This document shows, one piece after another, positions 15,304 to 21,723 of a stretch of 23,818 nt of DNA; position 1 is the first letter of the stretch; each line of letters starts with the position of its first letter. The stretch is taken from the NCBI GenBank assembly GCA_021772735.1, contig JAJFLK010000055.1, forward strand, positions 1 to 23,818, given 5' to 3'. The position numbers and the translations under genes are program-made. Under the pieces are notes generated by a model, which was not told the DNA's origin, did no database searches, and saw only the letters and a program-made list of their open reading frames with translations. Source of the DNA: Candidatus Sumerlaeota bacterium. GTDB lineage: Bacteria; Sumerlaeota; Sumerlaeia; MVZB01; JAJFLK01.

Positions 15304-16866
15304 ATGGGTCGATTTGCAGACGCAAGACTTCGCGAAACGGATTTGGAATCGGTACCTCTGGGCCCGGCAAGCCACATGCTTGCGCTTGAGACGGACCGCA
15401 ATGGCCGGCTCGAATACAAAGTTGGCGCGCGCGAGTCTCAGATCATCCGGCTGGGCAAGCAGTTTGCGGCTCGGACATTCGGCGTCGTCGATACCGTCCG
15501 AACAACTCTGATATGCGAACCGCGCGACAATCGCCTGATCGCGATGGCGGGCAGCCTTGGCGGCGAGACTCGCCTGATCCTATTCGGCAAACTTTGGGGC
15601 CGGTGGATAGGCGATGATGGACGCCGAAATCCGTGCGAAGATCCGCTCGAATTGCTGAGCAAGGTTCGAGGTCCCTCGAAGGTGGATATCCAAACCGGCG
15701 AGATCTCGATCGAATTCTACATCAATATTTTCAATCGCGGCGCCTATTCGCCCGAAACTCAGAGCTTGTTCGAAGACGGACCTTATCGTTTTACGCTTCG
15801 CATGACGTTCGCCGCCCGGTCCGGAGAATTCGCCCGAGGTCAACTGATCGTCATGAACATGGAAACGGGCCTGATTAGCCGCGCGTTCGACCTGAATGAC
15901 TTCCCACTGTCCTGGCCCGAAGAGATCGTCCAGGCCGACGGGCGCAGGCGACCCAACCCACATCATCCGCCGTCCGGAGTACCGAAGGCACCGCATCAGC
16001 GAGAGGATTCGTCCCAGCGAGCCCCGGCTCAAAACAAGACAGAAAAGATCCACCTCAGACCAAGCGCACAGAAACAGGCCGAAGAGCAGAACGGCGGAGA
16101 GCGTCCCCATCGCGCGAAACTGCGCCCGGTTCGCCCGGCTGAAGAAAAATTCGCCGATCAAAACGCCGCCCAGGGGTCAGCCATAGATCGGGCGAAGCTC
16201 ACTAAGTCGGAGCCGACGGGGCCGGCCCGAAACGAACGAAGCGGCGAATCCTCTGCCGGCCCGGCACCGTCGGGCAGGACCGATCACCTCCGTTCCGAAG
16301 AACTGATCCGAGTCATTCGCGCCGAGCGCAACGACCATCGACGCTGGCATATCCTGGAGCCCAACCTGATGATGGGTCGTCCGGAGCGAACGTATGCGCT
16401 GATCGCAAACTTTGCCGAGCTGATCGGAGAGAGGTGTGCCCTCTGGCCGCCGATGCGGTTGAAGACGGCATTCAAGGACCAGCCGGGATCGGTCCTGATC
16501 GGCATCATGGAGCACTGGAACGTCAGCCAATCGCTCGCGCTGGCCGAGGATAATTCAGAGTCCGAAAAAATCATGCAGTGGCTGCGCGAGCGCGAGATGG
16601 ACCGGCTGCTGAAATTGGATCTCGATTCAATCCCGATGAGCGTGGACGAGGCCCGGATGCTGCTGAACGTGGATCGCAAGGCCGACCAGGCCGGAATCAA
16701 GCGCTGCTGGCGCACGCTTCTCGGCTTCATGAACGCCGATCACGGGCGCCAGGATGAGAGGGCGATTCATCGCAAGAAAGATGAAGTCGCCAAGATTCTG
16801 CAGGAGTCGCGCAATATTCTAATTCGAAATTCCGTCAAGGATAAGCCGGCTCGGCCGCAGTGGTGA
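15304..16866 (+). CDS. Unrecognised protein with disordered middle and C-terminal degenerate J-like domain, 520 aa
   Basis: I do not recognise the N-terminal 210 residues, which look like a folded mixed alpha/beta domain (RTTLICEPRDNRLIAMAGSL, LILFGKLWGRWIG, SIEFYINIF, LIVMNMETGLISRAFDL). Residues 211-330 are Pro/Arg/Glu/Gln-rich and probably disordered. Residues 331-445 form a helical region. The last 75 residues (446-508) follow the J-domain helix pattern: EARMLLNVDRKAD, GIKRCWRTLLGFM, a turn, then a helix with KKDEVAKILQESRNIL. The HPD tripeptide is replaced by NAD (477-479), so it should not stimulate Hsp70 in the normal way. No signal or membrane segment is seen. The start at 15304 is the first ATG, without a ribosome site; a TTG at 15247 is possible. 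Its last 32 bases overlap lepB on the other strand. A dnaK paralogue lies 935 bp downstream. Confidence 0.72.
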   Translation: MGRFADARLRETDLESVPLGPASHMLALETDRNGRLEYKVGARESQIIRLGKQFAARTFGVVDTVRTTLICEPRDNRLIAMAGSLGGETRLILFGKLWGRWIGDDGRRNPCEDPLELLSKVRGPSKVDIQTGEISIEFYINIFNRGAYSPETQSLFEDGPYRFTLRMTFAARSGEFARGQLIVMNMETGLISRAFDLNDFPLSWPEEIVQADGRRRPNPHHPPSGVPKAPHQREDSSQRAPAQNKTEKIHLRPSAQKQAEEQNGGERPHRAKLRPVRPAEEKFADQNAAQGSAIDRAKLTKSEPTGPARNERSGESSAGPAPSGRTDHLRSEELIRVIRAERNDHRRWHILEPNLMMGRPERTYALIANFAELIGERCALWPPMRLKTAFKDQPGSVLIGIMEHWNVSQSLALAEDNSESEKIMQWLREREMDRLLKLDLDSIPMSVDEARMLLNVDRKADQAGIKRCWRTLLGFMNADHGRQDERAIHRKKDEVAKILQESRNILIRNSVKDKPARPQW

Positions 16867-17458
16867 CGTTTTTCGCTGGGAAGATCGGAAACGTCGTCCG
16901 CACGGGCGGCGGGACGGGCGTCTGATCGAACGTCTCGACCGACCCCCAATGTGACGGCGGCCAGAGGACCAGCGAGAGGATTCCGCTCAGGTTCTCAAGC
17001 GGCACGGGGCCGAAATCGACGCTGTCGTAACTGTGATTTCGATTGTCTCCCATGACGAACATGCGGCCGGGAGGAACCTTGACCCGCAGATCGTGGGTGA
17101 AAATCTGATTGCTCGCGACGAGCTGGCTGAACTGCTCCTGCTTGTTGATGTAAAGAATTCCGCCGCGTATCTCAACCACGTCGCCTTCAAGTCCGATGAT
17201 CCGCTTGACGAGTTGTTCCTCGGGCTGATTCGGTTTTTCCGGATCCTGGAAGGCAACGACGTCGAACCGCTCCGGATACCCCTCGGCATCGATCAAGATC
17301 CGATCGCCAATACGTAACGTCGGCTCCATGGATTCTGAAACGACAACGAAGATGCGAAGGGCATTGGTCTGAAGAGCGAAGATGATCGCGATCAGCACGA
17401 GCAGCACTAGAAGCCCGACCATGAGTCGAATTCGATTTTTTTCGATGCCCGCTGCCAA
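16835..17458 (-). CDS. lepB: Signal peptidase I, 207 aa, TTG start
   Basis: Inner-membrane serine protease that removes signal peptides from exported proteins; this genome segment has at least two clear clients. One N-terminal membrane helix at about 11-29 is followed by the catalytic SESMEPTL (41-48) with Ser43, the EQLVKRIIGLEGD box (81-93) with catalytic Lys85, and VMGDNRNHSYDS (135-146). The cytoplasmic start is TTG at 17458, supported by GGAGG exactly eight bases upstream; the first in-frame ATG (residue 13) falls inside the membrane helix. The length is typical of the compact single-anchor type. The C-terminal 25 residues are Pro-rich and unlike the family core. Its stop lies 32 bases inside the oppositely oriented J-like gene. 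Confidence 0.95.
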   Translation of the reverse strand: MAAGIEKNRIRLMVGLLVLLVLIAIIFALQTNALRIFVVVSESMEPTLRIGDRILIDAEGYPERFDVVAFQDPEKPNQPEEQLVKRIIGLEGDVVEIRGGILYINKQEQFSQLVASNQIFTHDLRVKVPPGRMFVMGDNRNHSYDSVDFGPVPLENLSGILSLVLWPPSHWGSVETFDQTPVPPPVRTTFPIFPAKNVTTAAEPAYP

Positions 17459-17801
17459 GAGTGTGACCTCCGGAGATTCGGTCGAATTGATGACAAATCC
17501 AGCGCGGCCCCATTCATATCTCGCGCTACCGGCCGGATCGCTCAGACTGCCCTGTCCTAAACATCGGCAGCCGGCACCACCAGGTTGAGTCTCGGTCGCT
17601 CCCCAGCCGGGTGACTGCCCCCAAATCCGCCCTAAAACATGCCGGGGATACCGCTCAAGAGACGGCCTCCCAGCACCGATGAATCTCCCATAGAGGCGGT
17701 CGCGGACGCCCGGCCCCTGATGGGGCTGTGCCGTGCCGAATTCGACACGCCGATTCGAACGCGCCGCGCGCGATATCTTCGCTAGTTAACCGGAATCAAC
17801 T
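17459..17801. other. 343-bp divergent gap between lepB and dnaK paralogue
   Basis: No gene is seen. It contains the lepB ribosome site and a small hairpin GCCCC-TGAT-GGGGC at 17713-17726, about 75 bases before the dnaK start. A CIRCE element (TTAGCACTC with its inverted partner) was looked for and not found, so HrcA control is not indicated. No convincing sigma70 promoter was recognised. Confidence 0.6.
17467..17471 (-). promoter_or_regulatory. Ribosome binding site that decides the lepB TTG start
   Basis: GGAGG on the minus strand, eight bases before TTG at 17458. This spacing is ideal, and no ATG lies upstream of the membrane helix. Confidence 0.75.
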
Positions 17802-19682
17802 ATGTCACGAGTCATTGGCATCGACCTGGGAACGACAAATTCGGTCGTCGCCGTCCTTGAGAACGGGCGGCCTGAGGTTATCCCCAACGCCGAGGGCCAC
17901 CGTACGACGCCATCGGTCGTCATGCTCGGCGATCCCGAGAATATCCTTGTCGGCGAACTGGCCAAGCGTCAACTCGTGCTCGAGCCCTCGCGGGTTGTCT
18001 ATTCGGTCAAGCGCTTCATGGGCGCCCGGATGGATGAGGTCGCGGATCGCATGAACGGCATCACCTACAACGTCGGGCCCGACGCGGTCGGGATGGCGGC
18101 CGTCGTGATCGGCGAAGACACCTGGACCCCTGAAGAGATCTCAGCCGAGACACTCCGAAAGATGAAATCCACGGCCGAGGAATTCCTCGGCGAAGAGGTC
18201 GAGAACGCTGTCATCACCGTCCCGGCGCATTTCAACGACAGCCAGCGCCAGGCCACAAAGCAGGCGGCGGAGATGGCGGGCCTGACCGCGTTACGAATTA
18301 TCAACGAGCCCACGGCGGCTGCGCTGGCCTACGGGCTGACTTTGCCCGAGACTCGCTCCGTCGTCGCCGTATTTGACTTCGGCGGGGGGACGTTCGACGT
18401 CTCGATCCTCGACATCGACGGCGATATCTTCGAAGTCAAATCCACCGGCGGCGATACCAATCTGGGCGGCGACAGTATCAATGAGCTTCTGGTCGAGCAT
18501 ATCGCGCTCAACATTCGCAGCGAGACGAACATCGACCCGCTCAAAGACGCCAAGGCCCATCAGCGAATCGTCGAAGCCGCCGAAGCCGCAAAGTGCGAAT
18601 TGTCGTCTCTGCAAAAGACGGTTATCTCGCTGCCCTACATCGTCTCGGATGAAAACGGGCCCAAACACTACAGCGGCGAGATCACGCGTGAGGAATTCAC
18701 CAAGCTTATCGAACCGGTTCTCGACAAGCTGCTCGAGCCGTGCCACACGGCAATCACCGACGCCGGAATCGAACTTGAAGACTTAACCGCGCTCGTGCTG
18801 GTCGGCGGATCGACCCGCATCCCCGCCGTCCGGGAACTGGCCAGGGAAGTTTTCAAGCTCGAACCGGACTGCTCGCTCAATCCCGATGAGGTGGTCGGCT
18901 GCGGCGCCGCGATCCAGGCCGGGATCATGACCGGTGAGATCGAGGAAGTTCTCCTGATCGACGTGACGCCCCTCTCGCTCGGCATCGAGCTCGCCGACGA
19001 CGTTTTCTCGCCAATCATCCCGCGCAACAGTTCCGTGCCGACGACGGTGAAAAAGAAGTTTACGACGGTCAAGGATAACCAATCCACCGTCAAAGTCCAC
19101 GTCCTGCAGGGCGAGCGCAAGATGGCCTCGGCTAACCGCTCGCTGGCGCATTTTCGGCTCAACGATATTCCGCCCGCTCCAAAAGAAATCCCGGAAGTCG
19201 AAGTCAGCTTCCACATCGACGCCAACGGCATCCTGACAGTCTCGGCCATGGACCTGACCTCGGGCTGCACCGACGAGGTGCGCGTCGAATCCATGTCGAT
19301 GGCGCACGAATCCGAGGCCGACAAAATGGCGCAGGAAGCGGCCACGAAAACCGAGCTCGACCGCGTCTTCCTCCAAAAAAGCCTGGTCAAGGAACGCCGG
19401 CGCGATATGGAGGAGAGGCTCGATGCGCTCAAAGCTTCCTCGGAGATCAAGATCATGGACGCCGATCAGGCCGAGCAGCTCAAAGAGGCGTTCTTCAAAC
19501 TCGATGTCGCCCTCGCCCAGGACGATTGGGCACTAATCGAGGACGCCGAACGCGCCGCCAGAGGGATTTTTGTCGAAATCACGTCGCTCGCCAGCATGCG
19601 ATCGCTTGACAAAAACGCGCTGGATCTGGGCGATTCGAATTTCGAGATTTCGAGTGTCAAGAAGTCAGATTCGACGCAGTGA
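17802..19682 (+). CDS. dnaK: Hsp70 chaperone, divergent DnaK paralogue, 626 aa
   Basis: Cytoplasmic ATP-dependent chaperone. All three Hsp70 signatures are present: GIDLGTTNS (6-14), FDFGGGTFDVSIL (191-203) and LVLVGGSTRIPAVREL (331-346). The interdomain linker is VLLIDVTPLSLGIE (383-396), then substrate-binding beta domain with HVLQGERKMA (433-442) and FHIDANGILTVSA (470-482). The nucleotide-domain segment 71-105 is present as in diderm DnaK. Differences from canonical DnaK are PAHFND for PAYFND, GGDSIN for GGDDFD, DLTSGCTDEVRVES for the usual DLGTGKEQ segment, a missing SGLSEEEI motif, and a C-terminus ending KKSDSTQ without the usual acidic tail. It has no grpE or dnaJ neighbour and no CIRCE. 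A housekeeping dnaK probably exists elsewhere. The start has only a weak ribosome site (CGGA). Confidence 0.92.
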   Translation: MSRVIGIDLGTTNSVVAVLENGRPEVIPNAEGHRTTPSVVMLGDPENILVGELAKRQLVLEPSRVVYSVKRFMGARMDEVADRMNGITYNVGPDAVGMAAVVIGEDTWTPEEISAETLRKMKSTAEEFLGEEVENAVITVPAHFNDSQRQATKQAAEMAGLTALRIINEPTAAALAYGLTLPETRSVVAVFDFGGGTFDVSILDIDGDIFEVKSTGGDTNLGGDSINELLVEHIALNIRSETNIDPLKDAKAHQRIVEAAEAAKCELSSLQKTVISLPYIVSDENGPKHYSGEITREEFTKLIEPVLDKLLEPCHTAITDAGIELEDLTALVLVGGSTRIPAVRELAREVFKLEPDCSLNPDEVVGCGAAIQAGIMTGEIEEVLLIDVTPLSLGIELADDVFSPIIPRNSSVPTTVKKKFTTVKDNQSTVKVHVLQGERKMASANRSLAHFRLNDIPPAPKEIPEVEVSFHIDANGILTVSAMDLTSGCTDEVRVESMSMAHESEADKMAQEAATKTELDRVFLQKSLVKERRRDMEERLDALKASSEIKIMDADQAEQLKEAFFKLDVALAQDDWALIEDAERAARGIFVEITSLASMRSLDKNALDLGDSNFEISSVKKSDSTQ

Positions 19683-19811
19683 TCCTGGCTGGCAATCTGG
19701 GAGGCGCTTTGGGAAATGGACCCCACGCCCGCCCAGGACGCTGGCCTTCGCCTTTGCGCCTGCGAGATTTTTGTATCAACCGACCCCGAATGATGTGGGA
19801 TACTGCGCGCC

Positions 19812-21407
19812 ATGAGTGAGGGATCGAAACCCACGGCGCCAGACGGCTTCCGAAACGAGTCTGACGAAGCCCAATCTCCTGGCGCACCCGACGAGGCTGG
19901 GAAGCAACACGGGGATCCTGTTCCCTGGATTCGCCGGCAGTTGCGCGTCATCCCGAATTCTTTTCAAGCGTTTGAAGATTTTGTCTGGGACGGCCGCCAC
20001 GAGGACGCCCGAGGCCCCGAGGCATTCGGCTGGCGCTGGGTTCAGATCATCTGGCTGGCCGCGACCGGCGTCGCCAAACACAATTCCATCGTGCGTGCTT
20101 CGGCCCTGACCTTTACAACGATTCTGTCCTCGGTCCCGTTGTTGGCGGTCGCGTTCTCGATCCTCACTGCCCTGGGCGTAGAGGAAAAGGTCGCCGATCA
20201 GCTCATCATGACAGTCACCGAACGCCTCTCCGCCGGAAGCGAGGAACAGATTGAGACTGCGCTGGGGAAGATCGAGGAGTTTATCAAAGGGGCCGAACAA
20301 GAAATCTCCGGGACGAACAAGGCCGGTCTGGCCGGCATAGGTGTGCTGATGCTCCTGGGAGTTTCCATCTCGATGCTGACCACGGTCGAGGGCGCGTTCA
20401 ACATAATCTGGGATGTCAAACGCGGTCGAGCATTCATGCGCAGGATAACCAATTACGTTACGTTGATGGTGCTGGCTCCGTTTTTTCTGTTCTTCGCCAT
20501 GGGCCTGACGGCGGTGCTCCACTCCGGAGGGGGCGTGGATTGGATGGGTCCGCTCCAGCCTTTCTTCCAGAGCGCCGTGCTGCGCCCTTTGCTGAGCCTG
20601 TTGCCCTACCTCTCGATCTGGGCCATGTTCGTGTTCTGCTATTACTTCATGCCGAATCATACGGTGCGCTGGGCCTCGGCGATCGCGGGCGGAGTCCTCG
20701 GCGGGACGCTCTGGCAAATCGCGCAAATCATGTTCATCAAGTTCTCTGGCAGTGGCAGGATCGCTCAATACGACGTCATCTATGGCGGCTTTGCCTGGGC
20801 CATCGTGCTGCTGACGTGGGTGTATTTCTCGTGGATTATCCTGCTGGCCGGTGCCGAGATCAGCCATGCGCACCAAAACCTGCGCATCTTCCGGCGCATC
20901 AAACGCACCTGGAGCGGCACACCCATGGAGCAGGAAACGCTCGCTCTGCGCCTCTCGGTGATCCTGACCCGCCCAATGCTTGAACGCCCGGGTCAGCCCT
21001 TCCGGCCGACTCGCGTCGAAGACATCGCAGATGAACTACGCCTGCCGCCTCGACCGATCGAAGCGGCCTTCGATCTGTTCACGCGGGCTGGCCTGACCAG
21101 CCGGACCGAAGAGGAAGCCGGATTCGTCTTCTGCCGCTCGCCGCACGATCTCACGGTGCTCGACATCCTGCGGCTCGTGCGTGAGGGCCGGCTGGACTGC
21201 CCCGATGGCGAGGGCTCGGAGGCCGAAAGCCTGGATTCAGATATGCCGAGTTCGGAGGGTCTTGATCCCGGCTGCGCCGATTATGGAATCCTCGCCGAAG
21301 TCGGCCGGGGCGTCGCCCAGACCCTGCACGGACGCAAGCTCGCCGACCTGGCCGATGTCCCCATTGAACAGATCCGGACGTTCGGCCTGGCGGAGCCGGA
21401 TTCGTGA
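19812..21407 (+). CDS. YihY/BrkB-family membrane protein, 531 aa
   Basis: Integral inner-membrane protein of the YihY/BrkB family, sometimes mislabelled ribonuclease BN; its molecular function is not settled. After a polar N-terminus (1-70) come the family motif ASALTFTTILSSVPLLAVAF (97-116), an extra acidic loop (about 120-173), a membrane segment GLAGIGVLMLLGVSISMLTT followed by AFNIIWDV, and further helices including FVFCYYFMPNHTVRW, AIAGGVLGGTLWQIAQ and YGGFAWAIVLLTWVYFSW. About six membrane helices are seen in 75-360. The C-terminal 170 residues are soluble, with a winged-helix-like stretch (RVEDIADELRLPPRPIEAAF) common to long members of the family. The start is ATG at 19812 without a clear ribosome site. 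It lies 129 bp after the dnaK paralogue, so co-transcription is possible; no clear terminator separates them. Confidence 0.9.
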   Translation: MSEGSKPTAPDGFRNESDEAQSPGAPDEAGKQHGDPVPWIRRQLRVIPNSFQAFEDFVWDGRHEDARGPEAFGWRWVQIIWLAATGVAKHNSIVRASALTFTTILSSVPLLAVAFSILTALGVEEKVADQLIMTVTERLSAGSEEQIETALGKIEEFIKGAEQEISGTNKAGLAGIGVLMLLGVSISMLTTVEGAFNIIWDVKRGRAFMRRITNYVTLMVLAPFFLFFAMGLTAVLHSGGGVDWMGPLQPFFQSAVLRPLLSLLPYLSIWAMFVFCYYFMPNHTVRWASAIAGGVLGGTLWQIAQIMFIKFSGSGRIAQYDVIYGGFAWAIVLLTWVYFSWIILLAGAEISHAHQNLRIFRRIKRTWSGTPMEQETLALRLSVILTRPMLERPGQPFRPTRVEDIADELRLPPRPIEAAFDLFTRAGLTSRTEEEAGFVFCRSPHDLTVLDILRLVREGRLDCPDGEGSEAESLDSDMPSSEGLDPGCADYGILAEVGRGVAQTLHGRKLADLADVPIEQIRTFGLAEPDS

Positions 21408-21723
21408 GGTTCTCCAATCCTGAGATATTTCAAATTCTCCAGCTTTGAGACTCGGCGAAGTCCGGTTTGCCACGTATTTGGCACCTCTCGCCGCTTCCCG
21501 ACCCACCCGCGTTTGACATCGTCTGTAAATTGTGGTTAGCTACCGCGCGTTGTGCTTACGCCCCACCATGGGTACAGGACACTGTTGCGGCGGAACCCAT
21601 CCCTACCTGCCGGGGTCCGCGCTTTGAATCAGACCTAAGACTAAGATTTCGGGCCCCGGGCCATGATTCGATCGGGAGATCATGCCCGGCACGCCCCTCA
21701 ATTAAGGGAGAAGTCGCAAGAAA
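21408..21723. other. 316-bp gap upstream of ppdK
   Basis: No gene is seen. A bulged inverted repeat (CTGAGA/TCTCCAG) lies just after the YihY stop, without a T-run. A candidate promoter begins at 21513. The stretch from 21550 to 21723 would be a leader of about 170 nt and ends in AAGGGAG, 13 bases before the ppdK ATG. Confidence 0.55.
21513..21542 (+). promoter_or_regulatory. Candidate sigma70 promoter for ppdK
   Basis: A perfect TTGACA (21513-21518) followed after 18 bases by TAGCTA (21537-21542), a poor -10. The surrounding stretch is more AT-rich than its flanks. The -35 match is good, but the -10 is not, so this is tentative. Confidence 0.35.

Noticed and set aside
17459..17801. CIRCE/HrcA heat-shock operator upstream of the dnaK paralogue
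   Set aside because: The TTAGCACTC/GAGTGCTAA pair is absent; only a 5-bp GCCCC/GGGGC hairpin is present.
18668..19456. 262-codon minus-strand frame opposite dnaK
   Set aside because: Ser/Arg-rich antisense of conserved Hsp70 sequence; no ribosome site or family.
19776..20876. 366-codon minus-strand frame opposite the YihY gene
   Set aside because: Antisense shadow; the plus-strand protein has membrane helices and family motifs, while this one is Arg/Asp/His-rich low-complexity translation.
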